In this document: positions 8,394 to 16,619 of the stretch, one piece after another | Position numbering within the stretch: position 1 is the stretch's first letter | Layout of the letters: every line of letters begins with the position of its first letter | Origin: an uncultured Sphingomonas sp. | Lineage (GTDB): Bacteria; Pseudomonadota; Alphaproteobacteria; Sphingomonadales; Sphingomonadaceae | Direction: 5' to 3' | NCBI RefSeq assembly: GCF_934560975.1 | Contig: NZ_CAKTFO010000001.1 | Coordinates: forward strand, 310,001 to 374,000 | Length of the DNA: 64,000 nt | The notes under the pieces: model-generated | The model's database searches: none | What the model was told of the DNA's origin: nothing | Seen by the model: the letters and a program-made list of their open reading frames with translations, nothing else | Made by a program: the position numbers and the translations under genes

Positions 8394-8611
8394 TGCCGCG
8401 TCTCCCCGAGCCCGAGACCGCCTACCTCCTGCTCGAACTCTTCCGAGATCCTGCGGAGCATGGGGGCGACCTGGGCAGGACCGAATTGCGTGGCGATTAC
8501 CGCCGCCGACGCCTGGAACAGCACGGTAGCCGCCTCGATTGCGTCGGTGGTGGACACCATCGCAGCATTGGCCAAGCTGACGGCATAGTTGTCGAGTTGA
8601 TCGTCGGTCAC
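8390..8611 (-). CDS. hypothetical early protein (73 aa)
   Basis: A small soluble, Ala-rich helical protein with no recognised domain. Start and stop each share ATGA-type overlaps with neighbouring leftward genes, indicating translational coupling. Confidence 0.6.
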   Translation of the reverse strand: MTDDQLDNYAVSLANAAMVSTTDAIEAATVLFQASAAVIATQFGPAQVAPMLRRISEEFEQEVGGLGLGETRQ

Positions 8612-8838
8612 TGCACCTCTTCCTTCCGAAACGCTGCGACGGCGGCGGGCACCATCTCGACTGCGTTGCGCAGGCTGGTCTCAACGAGGTGGCCCATTCC
8701 GTTCCGAACAGACCAGTCGACGCATGCCGCTATAAGGGTGGGGATGGCGGCCGCGCGGTGCCGTAGAACGTGCATGTCGACGGCGGTCCTGGCCTGATCG
8801 AAAGCCGCTTCCGTGCAGACGCTGTAATTGTCGTTCAC
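8608..8838 (-). CDS. hypothetical early protein (76 aa)
   Basis: A small helical protein; no family recognised. It carries an N-terminal segment MNDNYSVCTEAAFDQAR and an Ala-rich C terminus. Overlaps of 4 bases on both sides tie it into the leftward operon. Confidence 0.6.
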   Translation of the reverse strand: MNDNYSVCTEAAFDQARTAVDMHVLRHRAAAIPTLIAACVDWSVRNGMGHLVETSLRNAVEMVPAAVAAFRKEEVQ

Positions 8839-9143
8839 CGTTCATCTTTCTGATTGTCGACCGGGCGGGCCAATGGGGGGATCGCCCGCCCGGTCTCACC
8901 CTGGCCCCGCCGGAGAGCGGGCTGGGGTGTTCTGTTAAGCTTGGCGGTCGCCACCCCGAGCCACAGCGGCCCAAGGATCAGCGCGACGCCTATCTTGTCT
9001 CGTGTGAGCAGCTCGAAACCGACCGCCCAATGCGTGGGGCTCACTGCCGCAAGAGCGACCCAGGCGCGGCCACGATAGGTCGTGCCGGCGCCGGCGGGAT
9101 GCCAGCCGGTGGGCGTGGTGACATCGACGGCAAGGCGCATCAT
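8835..9143 (-). CDS. hypothetical early protein with one hydrophobic segment (102 aa)
   Basis: No family recognised. The centre (IGVALILGPLWLGVATA) could form one membrane helix; the N-terminal half contains VDVTTPTGWHPAGAGTTYRG. Starts with ATGATG; the first ATG overlaps the upstream stop. Confidence 0.55.
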   Translation of the reverse strand: MMRLAVDVTTPTGWHPAGAGTTYRGRAWVALAAVSPTHWAVGFELLTRDKIGVALILGPLWLGVATAKLNRTPQPALRRGQGETGRAIPPLARPVDNQKDER

Positions 9144-9367
9144 GCCGCGTTCTCCGCTGGCTTGAGCTTCACACGCGCGATCTGCCGGTCAATGGCGATC
9201 GACCCCAATTCGGGGAACAGGCGTGCGATGTGCCCGGCGAATGCTTCGGCGTCTTCCAGCCTGTCGAACCGCATGCGGAAGGCCACGCCATAGTCGCCGT
9301 TGAAACGTCGCGTTTCAGTGGCACCAGCGGTTGGCTCCCGCATGGAAAGGATCACGCGATCGGTCAT
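9140..9367 (-). CDS. hypothetical early protein (75 aa)
   Basis: Start ATG 9367 overlaps the stop of the upstream gene (ATGA). The sequence is compact, with FRMRFDRLEDAEAFAGHIARLFPE in the middle, suggesting a small alpha/beta fold. No known family. Confidence 0.55.
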   Translation of the reverse strand: MTDRVILSMREPTAGATETRRFNGDYGVAFRMRFDRLEDAEAFAGHIARLFPELGSIAIDRQIARVKLKPAENAA

Positions 9368-9723
9368 GCCGACACCGGCAAGCGGGGGCTGCGAACGATC
9401 CGGTAAGCGACGATGTTGCGCTTCCAATCCTGCGCCTTCCATGTCCACCATTCGGCAGGCCAGTAGGCGGCAAGCTGGATGCCATCGCGGCCCGCAAGGA
9501 TGACGCCGCTCTCGAACGCCACTTCGACCCAGCACCGCTTTCCGTCGAATGGGAAAGGCTGCCCGTCATGCCTAATCCAACCGTCTGGGCGGATCGTGAC
9601 GCGCGGTTTCGACAGGTCATTCCGATTCAGCAAGGGCAACGAGCAAGCTGGCCCGATCTCCCAAGCGAGGACCGGCGGCCGGCTCAAGAAATCGTAGAGG
9701 CGGCGAGATAAGCCGAACATCAC
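9364..9723 (-). CDS. hypothetical early protein (119 aa)
   Basis: Tryptophan-rich in the C-terminal half (AAYWPAEWWTWKAQDWKR). No transmembrane segment or known motif. Overlaps both neighbours by 4 bases. Confidence 0.55.
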   Translation of the reverse strand: MMFGLSRRLYDFLSRPPVLAWEIGPACSLPLLNRNDLSKPRVTIRPDGWIRHDGQPFPFDGKRCWVEVAFESGVILAGRDGIQLAAYWPAEWWTWKAQDWKRNIVAYRIVRSPRLPVSA

Positions 9724-10043
9724 TTCGCGCTCCGATTAAGCCGCGCGGGCTGGATGGCAGCCCACACGATGGCGTTCTTGCCGCTGGCGTTGCGGCGGCG
9801 CTCCCCGGTGTCGCGGACCTTGCCCATGCGGCTCAGCTCCGTGATCCGGGGGCGGATCGAGAGGATCGACATGCCCAGCCGCGCAGCGACTTGGTCGGCG
9901 GTCAGGCCATTGGACCGCTCCAGCACGTCGAGCGCCATGTGCCGCAGGATCTGAGCCTTGGGCGCGATCGCGTCGGCGGCAGCGCGGGACGTGTCGCGGT
10001 CCTGCGCGCCTGGAGCGGCCGGGTAGCGGAACAGGTCCGTCAC
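9720..10043 (-). CDS. winged-helix DNA-binding protein of the early operon
   Basis: 107 residues. The middle reads as a winged-helix fold: AQILRHMALDVLERSNGLTADQVAARLGM, then SIRPRITELSRMGKVRDTG (recognition helix and wing). Similar small phage proteins regulate early transcription or act in replication. GTG start 10043 overlaps the upstream stop (GTGA). Confidence 0.7.
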   Translation of the reverse strand: MTDLFRYPAAPGAQDRDTSRAAADAIAPKAQILRHMALDVLERSNGLTADQVAARLGMSILSIRPRITELSRMGKVRDTGERRRNASGKNAIVWAAIQPARLNRSAK

Positions 10044-10216
10044 CGGTCGGCCTCCGGCGTGCGGCCGATGAAGATCTGCGCGGTGAGGCCAAATCCTTCG
10101 AAGCTGATGGACCAGGCGCGACCTTCGCCGCGCGCGTCCCAGCGCTCGATCGAGTTGTCACGATCTATGGTCAGACCGGGCTCGACCGCGCACCACCATC
10201 TGCGTAGCGCCTTCAT
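10040..10216 (-). CDS. hypothetical early protein (58 aa)
   Basis: Begins MKALRRWWCAVEPG and contains SISFEGFGLTAQIFIGRTPEADR. It fills the gap between its neighbours exactly, with 4-base overlaps at both ends, which is the main support. No recognised domain. Confidence 0.55.
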   Translation of the reverse strand: MKALRRWWCAVEPGLTIDRDNSIERWDARGEGRAWSISFEGFGLTAQIFIGRTPEADR

Positions 10217-10428
10217 GCCGCCGGCCTCGGATCGTCACCGCCGTCTTCCAGCGCGACCTGGTGCAGGAACTCGTCCCACAGCCTGCCGACCTTCAGGGCC
10301 TGTTCCAACCGATCGCCGTGCTGCGTCTGCGCGCCGGCCACGTACATCTGGTGAAGCGCCAGCATCTCCGTGTCGTAGGCGTGCCATGCGACCTCGACGG
10401 GGCTGGTGGTGGCGGCGAGGCGGATCAC
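10213..10428 (-). CDS. hypothetical early protein (71 aa)
   Basis: Soluble and helical, with no recognised family. Features a charged segment GDRLEQALKVGRLWDEFLHQ. Overlap of 4 bases on each side. Confidence 0.55.
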   Translation of the reverse strand: MIRLAATTSPVEVAWHAYDTEMLALHQMYVAGAQTQHGDRLEQALKVGRLWDEFLHQVALEDGGDDPRPAA

Positions 10429-10925
10429 GCCGACGCTTCCTGCGCGGGGCGGCGCTTCCGGGCTTCTGCCGCAAAATGCGCCGAAAGCTCATCCGCGCTG
10501 TCGAAAGCGCAATGATCGGCGTAGGCGTTGGCCGAGCAGATCTTCCCGTCGGGCATTTTAACATACCAGCCCTCGTTGGGCTCGCCCAAGCCGTCGTTAA
10601 CACCTGCCGGCGTCACCGGGCGGATCTCACCGTCGGCGCATATCGCCCAAGCCACCATCGGGGTGAAGAACACCTCATGAGGCTCTGTCGCTTGCGCCTC
10701 GATGTGGCAGAGCATCGTGCCCGGCTGGCAGGGCATCAGCTGAACGGGCCTGCGCAGAATTGCATCGGCTACGCCGCTGTGGATCTGGAAAGTCGTGTCG
10801 TCGCGGCGACGCGCTACTCGGTAACGAGACCCATGTTTCCCGGGATCGCTGGGAGGGCTGATCGACTTGATATTGTCGATGCTCCAGGCGCCGTCTGTCT
10901 CCGGATCGTGATAGAAGCCGATCAT
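10425..10925 (-). CDS. hypothetical early protein (166 aa)
   Basis: One of the largest members of the leftward early operon. A mixed alpha/beta sequence with GEPNEGWYVKMPDGKICSAN and a helical C terminus ending in basic residues. No motif that I recognise. 4-base overlaps at both ends. Confidence 0.6.
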   Translation of the reverse strand: MIGFYHDPETDGAWSIDNIKSISPPSDPGKHGSRYRVARRRDDTTFQIHSGVADAILRRPVQLMPCQPGTMLCHIEAQATEPHEVFFTPMVAWAICADGEIRPVTPAGVNDGLGEPNEGWYVKMPDGKICSANAYADHCAFDSADELSAHFAAEARKRRPAQEASA

Positions 10926-11149
10926 GCGGCCCTCTCCTGAACAAGTACGAACTCGCCGCAGCGGTTCGCGCGGTGGACCTCGGGCCAGCGGGTGTCCGTC
11001 TCGCCGTCATCGACGCTGACGAACACGCGGGGCGGGTAGCGACGACAGGTGCCGAACTCGGCATTGCTGTGACGATCACGGGGATCGGCAATCGCCAGTG
11101 CCGCTGCCGACTGGCAGAAGTGATCGCAGAAGCGACACGCCCGGCTCAC
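10922..11149 (-). CDS. small Cys-rich early protein, possible zinc binder (75 aa)
   Basis: Cysteines in CRFCDHFC near the N terminus, then FGTCRRYPP and NRCGEFV, a spacing that could coordinate a metal ion. Similar small Cys proteins recur in phage early regions. Function unknown. Confidence 0.6.
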   Translation of the reverse strand: MSRACRFCDHFCQSAAALAIADPRDRHSNAEFGTCRRYPPRVFVSVDDGETDTRWPEVHRANRCGEFVLVQERAA

Positions 11150-11469
11150 GCCGCACCGCCTTCCGCCAGCCGGCCCAAGTCCGCCCGGATCGCGTGCCAG
11201 TAGGCGTCAATCATGCCGACGCCGTCCTGCCGCTCCCAGGCGAGGTCCATCTTTAGCAGGACGGCTGCCAGTGACGGCGCCTCGGTGTGCTCGATGACGA
11301 CGTCCAACAGCGTGCAGTAAGCGTCGACGCCAGCGTCTACATCTGCATCGTCGGAAACGGGGCCGATCGCATCGAATGCGGCGCGGCAAAACCGATAGGC
11401 GCGAACGGCGTCGTCGAACATTGAGCGCGGGCTGGATACCTGCCATGCGTCGGCGAGGGCGAGGCTCAT
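11146..11469 (-). CDS. hypothetical early protein (107 aa)
   Basis: An acidic, all-helical sequence with no recognised domain. It overlaps both neighbouring genes by 4 bases. Confidence 0.55.
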   Translation of the reverse strand: MSLALADAWQVSSPRSMFDDAVRAYRFCRAAFDAIGPVSDDADVDAGVDAYCTLLDVVIEHTEAPSLAAVLLKMDLAWERQDGVGMIDAYWHAIRADLGRLAEGGAA

Positions 11470-11951
11470 GCGAACGCCTCCTGCGCGGCTTCCAAGCCGA
11501 CGACTTCCGCGAGAAGCTCTTCTGCGCGGTTGCGCATGGCGACCGGGATCAGCCGCAGATCCGCGCTTCCGATGTTGGCGAGCGCATAGCCGCAGATTGA
11601 CAGCGTGGCGGTCGCAACCGCATCGAAGATCTGCTGATCGGCTTCGTTGAGCCCACTGTAATAAGCTTCCTGCCGCAGATCAGCGACAAGGCAGAGCAAC
11701 GCCACGTCGAGCAGGTTCTCGGGAGCCTGGGTCAATGCGTGATCCAACAGCTTCTCTTCCAGCTGGGAAGCTGCAGCATCCGTTGCCCGGTGCTTGCTGG
11801 TGAGATCGAAAGCGAGCCCGACGCAGCTCCGCTGCTGGGCGACCGCGCCGGCCACCACGGCTGTGTCGACCATGGCGCGAACGACTGTCTTGCGGGACTG
11901 CTCGACAACACCGGGTTCGGCCGTGGAGGGGAGGGGGCGACGCGCGCTCAC
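11466..11951 (-). CDS. hypothetical early protein (161 aa)
   Basis: GTG 11951 is chosen because it overlaps the upstream TGA (GTGA); the frame stays open further upstream but there it covers the neighbouring gene. The protein is mainly helical and acidic; no family recognised. Confidence 0.6.
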   Translation of the reverse strand: MSARRPLPSTAEPGVVEQSRKTVVRAMVDTAVVAGAVAQQRSCVGLAFDLTSKHRATDAAASQLEEKLLDHALTQAPENLLDVALLCLVADLRQEAYYSGLNEADQQIFDAVATATLSICGYALANIGSADLRLIPVAMRNRAEELLAEVVGLEAAQEAFA

Positions 11952-12280
11952 TTGCCTTGCGCCCCAACAAAAAAGTGGGTGAGAGCGGCCAACTGCCCGA
12001 CTGCGCTGAAGACGCGGGCATGCGTATTCCCGCGCATTCCAAGGAACGTTTCTTCGGGAGTGTCGTAACTGTTGTCCGCATCGCGGCAGGCTGCGGCCAT
12101 CATGGAGCAAAGCCCGATGATGCTTTCTTGGAGTTCGCGGATGTCGTCGGGATTGCCCCCGAACAGCGTCACGCCCTCGATCTGGTAATTGGAGAGGAAG
12201 CTTGCGGCTTCCTTATGGGCGGCGCGCCTTGCGTCGTACCGCGCCTTCGCAACCTGTTCGTCGTCTACTGCGGTGGCCAT
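11948..12280 (-). CDS. hypothetical early protein, first gene of the leftward operon (110 aa)
   Basis: ATG 12280 is chosen over an upstream in-frame start because a good ribosome binding site (GGAGGG) lies 6-8 bases before it. It is helical and charged at the N terminus (VAKARYDARRAAHKEAASF). As first gene of the leftward transcript it follows a leader of roughly 150 bases from the operator at 12438. Function unknown. Confidence 0.6.
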   Translation of the reverse strand: MATAVDDEQVAKARYDARRAAHKEAASFLSNYQIEGVTLFGGNPDDIRELQESIIGLCSMMAAACRDADNSYDTPEETFLGMRGNTHARVFSAVGQLAALTHFFVGAQGK

Positions 12281-12437
12281 GACGGACCCTCCTGCCAAGG
12301 TGGAGCAGGTGGGTCTGCGGAGGCTCGTCCCTTACATCGCGGGGACCGACAGCACGCGTTTCCATCCTGCGCATCCGGGCCGTCCGACTGCGTCGCTAGG
12401 CGAACGCTTCAGAGCGGCTCTGATGCGCTTAGGATTG

Positions 12438-12448
12438 TCCGAAATGGA
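12438..12448 (-). promoter_or_regulatory. repressor operator candidate in the leftward early promoter
   Basis: TCCGAAATGGA, a dyad TCC-N5-GGA shared with 13108 and 13168. On the minus strand it lies just after TTGACG (12454-12459), a good -35 box, so repressor binding would cover the spacer. The -10 (AATCCT or one base on) is weak. Confidence 0.6.
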
Positions 12449-12482
12449 AAGTGCGTCAAGACGGATTATCGTTAATGGATAA

Positions 12483-13079
12483 TCACAGCCGTCGGTTGAC
12501 GGAGACAGCGCGACCTATGACGGTGAAGGGCTCCCGGCCAAGTGCTATCGTTTTGTGGTCAGGGTTGCTGGACTGCGGCTCCAGCCGCGCAGGGTCAGCG
12601 CGGAACTGCTTCAGGGTGGTCTCGCCACCGCCGTTCATGATCGCGTAGATCGCTCCGTCGCGGAGCTCGTGCTGGTCTGGGTCGATTACCACGATGGAAC
12701 CTGCGGGTGCGACCATGTCCATGCTGTCGCCATGGGGCTCAAGAGCGAAGGCGTTCGGTCCCACGTCGTCCGGGACGACTATATGCCCCACTGGATCCTC
12801 GATCGCTTCCTGCCAATTGCCGGCGGCAATGCGACCGACGACAGGGATGGTGCGAAGGCCTGCGGGTTGACCGCTGCCGAGCAAAGCATGGGCGCTCATG
12901 TCCAGCGCCGAGGCCAAGCGCTCGACCCAATCAAGGCTGAGGCCGCGCATGGAGCGTTCCATCTTGGAGATGGTGGCGATCGTGGTGCCTGCGCGCTCGG
13001 CCAGGTCACCCTGGCTCCACCCACGTTGCAAGCGCAGATCGCGAATGCGGCTGGGCATCACGTCAGTCAGTTTGGTCAC
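12483..13079 (-). CDS. cI: CI/LexA-type repressor (HTH-XRE plus S24 peptidase)
   Basis: About 199 residues. The N-terminal XRE helix-turn-helix is LRLQRGWSQGDLAERAGTTIATISKMERS; the C-terminal half is an S24 peptidase with the Ser motif PHGDSMDM and Lys in TTLKQFRAD. This Ser-Lys dyad cleaves the repressor after RecA activation, so the prophage should be SOS-inducible. GTG 13079 is preferred over GTG 13082 for spacing to AGGAGG (13085-13090). It lies divergent from the Cro-like gene across two of the three shared operators, the classic lysogeny switch. Confidence 0.92.
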   Translation of the reverse strand: MTKLTDVMPSRIRDLRLQRGWSQGDLAERAGTTIATISKMERSMRGLSLDWVERLASALDMSAHALLGSGQPAGLRTIPVVGRIAAGNWQEAIEDPVGHIVVPDDVGPNAFALEPHGDSMDMVAPAGSIVVIDPDQHELRDGAIYAIMNGGGETTLKQFRADPARLEPQSSNPDHKTIALGREPFTVIGRAVSVNRRL

Positions 13080-13107
13080 CACGGCCTCCTAGAGTGAGGG
13101 CGTGTTA

Positions 13108-13118
13108 TCCGAAACGGA
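13108..13118. promoter_or_regulatory. repressor operator candidate
   Basis: TCCGAAACGGA, the same TCC-N5-GGA dyad, in wider context TTATCC..GGAAAC. It is located 26 bases upstream of the repressor gene start, so it could mediate autoregulation. Confidence 0.65.
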
Positions 13119-13167
13119 AACACAACGATACGCACAATGAGGGTTAATCCGCTGCTTGCCGCCACTT

Positions 13168-13178
13168 TCCAAAAAGGA
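13168..13178. promoter_or_regulatory. repressor operator candidate overlapping the rightward -10
   Basis: TCCAAAAAGGA, running directly into GATAAT (13177-13182), the likely -10 box of the cro/replication promoter. Binding here would block rightward lytic transcription. Confidence 0.65.
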
Positions 13179-13191
13179 TAATGTCTCAGCC

Positions 13192-13395
13192 ATGGACCTG
13201 AAGACCTATCTGGCCGCAGAGCGCATCCCATACCGAACGTTCGCCGACCAAATTGGTGTGGCGAACCCTGGCGTGATCGCGAAGTATTGCAGCGGCGCCC
13301 GCTTTCCTCGTCCAAAGATCCTCGCGGCCATCACTCGTGAGACGAGCGGCAAGGTGACGGCCAACGATTTCGCCGCCTACGCTGCGGCAGAGTGA
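13192..13395 (+). CDS. Cro-like helix-turn-helix regulator (67 aa)
   Basis: First rightward gene, divergent from the CI-type repressor. Sequence MDLKTYLAAERIPYRTFADQ followed by IGVANPGVIAKYCSGARFP shows a small helix-turn-helix like phage Cro proteins. ATG 13192 lies only about 10 bases after the -10 element and has no ribosome binding site, so its mRNA may be leaderless. It should counter the repressor and favour lytic growth (by position). Confidence 0.75.
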   Translation: MDLKTYLAAERIPYRTFADQIGVANPGVIAKYCSGARFPRPKILAAITRETSGKVTANDFAAYAAAE

Positions 13396-14408
13396 TGGGG
13401 ATGAGGGAGGGGGGCTCACACCGGGCGCGGGGCAGCCGCTCGCCCGAGCGCGATGCGGCGTTCCGCCGCGCCGTCGATCAGGCGAAGCAACGCTACAACA
13501 TTTCCGACGTCATCGGGCGCTACACCAAGCTGAAGAAGGCGGGCGCGCGGGCGCTGCGTGGCCTTTGCCCATTCCACAGCGAGCGGACGCCCAGCTTCCA
13601 CGTCTACGACGCGGACGGAGGCTTCCACTGCTTTGGCTGCGCCGCGCACGGCGACATCATTGATTTCCTCCGGTTGAAGCAGGGCGTTGGCATGCTCGAC
13701 GCGGTCCGGTGGCTGGACTCCGCCGCGTTGCCGGAGGTGACGGAGGAGCAGAGGGCCCAGCAGCGCGCTGAGGACGAAGCCGACCGCGCCGCCAGCATCG
13801 AACTGGCGCGCACCGTGTGGAGGAAGGCCGTGCCTGCCGCCGGCACCCCGGCCGAAACCTATGCTCAGGCCCGGGGCATCCGCATCCCGTTGCCGCCATC
13901 AATTAGGTTCGCGCGCACGCCTGCTTGGTATGACCGGGAAACGGACGAATGCGGCCCGAACATCCCGGCCGTGATCGGCTGCGTCCAGGGCGCCGACGGC
14001 GAGTTCATGGGTATCCAGCGCATCTTTCTGGGTAAAGGCGGGCGCGAGAAAGCGCGGATGCCGAAGCCTAAGCTGACGCTCGGGCGGTTCATGGAAGGGG
14101 CGCTGCGCCTGGGGGCTCCAGCCGAGCAGATCATCGAGTGCGAAGGCCCGGAGGATGGTTGGACGTTGATGCAGGAGATGCCCGGCTCCACGGTATGGGT
14201 CGCGCTCGGCACCTCGAACATGGCAGCAATGCGGTTCCCGGAAGGCGTCCGCAGCGTCCGCGTGGCCGGCGATAATGGTACGGCCGGTGAAACAGCAGCG
14301 GCGGCAGCCCTAAAGGCGCATGCCGAGCGCGGCCTAGCTGTAGACGGCTTCTTCCCGATCGCGGGGTTCAAGGACTTCAACGATCAGCTTCGTGGGGTGC
14401 GGTCATGA
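13395..14408 (+). CDS. phage DNA primase with CHC2-type zinc finger and Toprim-like C terminus
   Basis: 337 residues. The zinc finger reads CPFHSERTPSF (Cys58) then FHCFGC, the DnaG-type CHC2 domain that binds template. The C-terminal part (IIECEGPEDGWTLMQ..VWVALGTSNMA..VRVAGDNGTAGETAA) matches the Toprim-like part of phage primases. ATG 13395 overlaps the upstream stop. It overlaps the DnaB gene by 4 bases, so primase and helicase are made together to build the phage replisome. Confidence 0.9.
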   Translation: MGMREGGSHRARGSRSPERDAAFRRAVDQAKQRYNISDVIGRYTKLKKAGARALRGLCPFHSERTPSFHVYDADGGFHCFGCAAHGDIIDFLRLKQGVGMLDAVRWLDSAALPEVTEEQRAQQRAEDEADRAASIELARTVWRKAVPAAGTPAETYAQARGIRIPLPPSIRFARTPAWYDRETDECGPNIPAVIGCVQGADGEFMGIQRIFLGKGGREKARMPKPKLTLGRFMEGALRLGAPAEQIIECEGPEDGWTLMQEMPGSTVWVALGTSNMAAMRFPEGVRSVRVAGDNGTAGETAAAAALKAHAERGLAVDGFFPIAGFKDFNDQLRGVRS

Positions 14409-15841
14409 CCGGCTTCCCGACGCGGGCAGCTGATACTGCCGCCCGTCCGCTGTCCAACCCCGAGGCGGAACTGCTGCTGCTTGCGGGGATGCTCCATGAT
14501 CCGCGCAAGATCGACCAAGCCGCCGACGCCGTCCGCGCCGTCGACTTCGCTGATCAGGCTTTCGGGCGCGTGTTCCAGCTCGTCGTTGATCGAGCTGCCG
14601 CCGGTCAGCTGCTCAACACCATCACGATCGAGCCGTTTCTCCGGGACGATCAAGATTATATCCAGCATGGCACGCTAGGCCGCCTGCGTGAGGCCGCGCT
14701 GTCGCCGGAGGCGCAAGGCAAGCTTGGGTCATATGCCGCCCAGATAGCGGACATGGCGTCGCGGCGGCGCTTCACGACCGGGCTGCGAATGGTCATTCAG
14801 ACGGCCGAGGATCTGGACGTCGCCAGCGACTATCTTCTGGCCGACGCTGACGAAGCGATTGCCGAGCTGGCCGATCGCGGAGCCGGCAACGAGCAGGATC
14901 ATGCCGCGCATTTCGCGCGCAAGGCAGTCGACACCTTCGGGCAGCCGCAGGACGGGGTGCTGTCAGGCATCATCGGCTCGCTGGACGATCGCCTCGGTCC
15001 GCTGAAGCCCGGCAGCTACAACGTGCTGGCCGGACGCCCCGGCATGGGCAAGACGGTAACGGCGACCTCTTACGCATGGGGCGCCGCCGCGCGTGGGCAC
15101 AGCACGCTCTTCATAAGCTTGGAGATGACGGCCGACGAATTGTCCCGTCGACTGCTGGCGGACATGTGCCACACCCCGCAGCGTTGGGTGCCCTATGAGC
15201 GCATCCAGGCGGGTACGGCCATTGGTTCGGATCTGGCGCTTGTCCAGGCCGCGTGCGCACGGTTGGACCGCCTGCCGCTGGAGATAGCCGAACCTTCCCG
15301 CCTTACCGTGGCGCAGCTGCGCCGCCGTGTTCGCCGCCACAAGCGCCGGGAGGCGGCGGCAGGGCGGCAGCTGGAGTTGGTCATTGTCGACTACCTGACG
15401 CTGATCGCTCCCAGCCGGCAAGGCATGAGCCTCTACGAGCATGCGACCGAGGTCAGCCGTTCGCTGAAGGAAATGGCCAAGGAGGAGCGCATTGCGTTGC
15501 TGGTCGTCGCCCAGCTCAGCCGTGAGGTGGAGAAGCGGAATGATCGACGTCCGATCCCTTCTGATCTGCGCGACAGCGGCCAGATCGAGCAGGACGCCGA
15601 CGCGATCCTGTTCGTCTACCGCGAGGCCTATTACATCGCCCAGGAAGAGCCCCGCGAGAAGAACGGCGCAGAATACATCGAGTGGCAGAACGACATGGAG
15701 GCGCTGCGCGACCGCATCGACTTCCTCGTTCCGAAGCGGCGTTTCGGGCAGACCGGGGTCGGCCGAGGATACTTCTTCGGCGCGTCGCAGGCTGTGCGTG
15801 GCGATGACTATTACCAGATCGAAGGAGGCGCGCGTGGCTGA
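14405..15841 (+). CDS. dnaB: replicative DNA helicase, DnaB-like
   Basis: 478 residues: N-terminal DnaB domain (LSNPEAELLLLAGMLHDP), Walker A GRPGMGKT at about 210-217, FISLEMTADELSRRLL (motif H1a), Walker B LVIVDYLTLI, and SDLRDSGQIEQDADAILFVYR near the C terminus, all typical of RecA-fold hexameric helicases. It unwinds DNA ahead of the phage replisome. It is coupled by overlap to the primase upstream and to the DUF1376 gene downstream. Confidence 0.95.
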   Translation: MTGFPTRAADTAARPLSNPEAELLLLAGMLHDPRKIDQAADAVRAVDFADQAFGRVFQLVVDRAAAGQLLNTITIEPFLRDDQDYIQHGTLGRLREAALSPEAQGKLGSYAAQIADMASRRRFTTGLRMVIQTAEDLDVASDYLLADADEAIAELADRGAGNEQDHAAHFARKAVDTFGQPQDGVLSGIIGSLDDRLGPLKPGSYNVLAGRPGMGKTVTATSYAWGAAARGHSTLFISLEMTADELSRRLLADMCHTPQRWVPYERIQAGTAIGSDLALVQAACARLDRLPLEIAEPSRLTVAQLRRRVRRHKRREAAAGRQLELVIVDYLTLIAPSRQGMSLYEHATEVSRSLKEMAKEERIALLVVAQLSREVEKRNDRRPIPSDLRDSGQIEQDADAILFVYREAYYIAQEEPREKNGAEYIEWQNDMEALRDRIDFLVPKRRFGQTGVGRGYFFGASQAVRGDDYYQIEGGARG

Positions 15842-16619
15842 GTTTCCGGCGCTCCCGCTGTGGACGGACGCCTATCTGGGCGACACCACGCACCTGACCA
15901 CGTTCGAGCACGGGGCGTATATGCTGCTGCTCATGATAGCGTGGCGGTCACAAGGTTGTTTTCTGCCCGACGATGACGCGCTGCTCGCGCGGTACACGCG
16001 GACGACGCCCGACAAGTGGCGCAAGCTCAAGCCCGTGCTGCAGCCGTTTTTCACCGTGAAAGAGGGCGGTTGGCACCAAGCCAGATTGCAAGATGAGTTT
16101 CGGCTTCTGCAAAGCCGGAGGGATCAACAGGTGCAAGCCGGTCGTGCCAGCGCCAAGGCTAAGTCCCTGAAAAGATTGAACCGCCATACAACGTCCGTTG
16201 ACCTGTCGTTGCAACGAGATGCCAACGAGATGGCAACCCCCACACCCACACCCACTTCAGTAGATAAATCTACTGGCGCAGACGCGCCGCCAATGGATCC
16301 GGTGAAGCAGGTTTTCGACCTCGGCGTCGAACTGCTGACGGCGGCCGGCAAGAGCCCACGAGACGCGCGTGGGATCATCGGTAAGTGGCGACGGGACGAA
16401 AGCGACGCGTGGGTGCTCCAGGCGCTGCTGGACGCCAAGGCGCAGGCGATCACCGACCCAGTCCCTTGGGTCGAGGCGCGACGGAAGATCGGGGTGCCGA
16501 CACCGGCCATGCAGGACGCTCGCAAGGCGCTGCGCCGGCAGATGATCGAAGACCAGCGACGGGAAGATGCGGAGCGCGGTTTGCTGCGGCCGCAGGCAAT
16601 CAGGGAGGACGAAGCGTGA
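15834..16619 (+). CDS. DUF1376 (YdaU-like) phage replication protein
   Basis: 261 residues. The N-terminal 85 residues are a clear DUF1376 domain (LWTDAYLGDTTHLTTFEHGAYMLLL), found in phage replication modules. A variable linker with Thr-Pro repeats follows, then a helical C terminus (KQVFDLGVELLTAAGKSPRDARGIIGKWRRD) like those of replication-initiation proteins. GTG 15834 has a strong ribosome binding site (GAAGGAGG). The helicase gene overlaps its first 8 bases. Confidence 0.88.
   Translation: MAEFPALPLWTDAYLGDTTHLTTFEHGAYMLLLMIAWRSQGCFLPDDDALLARYTRTTPDKWRKLKPVLQPFFTVKEGGWHQARLQDEFRLLQSRRDQQVQAGRASAKAKSLKRLNRHTTSVDLSLQRDANEMATPTPTPTSVDKSTGADAPPMDPVKQVFDLGVELLTAAGKSPRDARGIIGKWRRDESDAWVLQALLDAKAQAITDPVPWVEARRKIGVPTPAMQDARKALRRQMIEDQRREDAERGLLRPQAIREDEA

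Noticed and set aside
12279..12482. 67-residue plus-strand open frame between early operon and repressor
   Set aside because: It runs through the leader and operator of the leftward promoter and its start overlaps the first early gene; no ribosome binding site on the plus strand.
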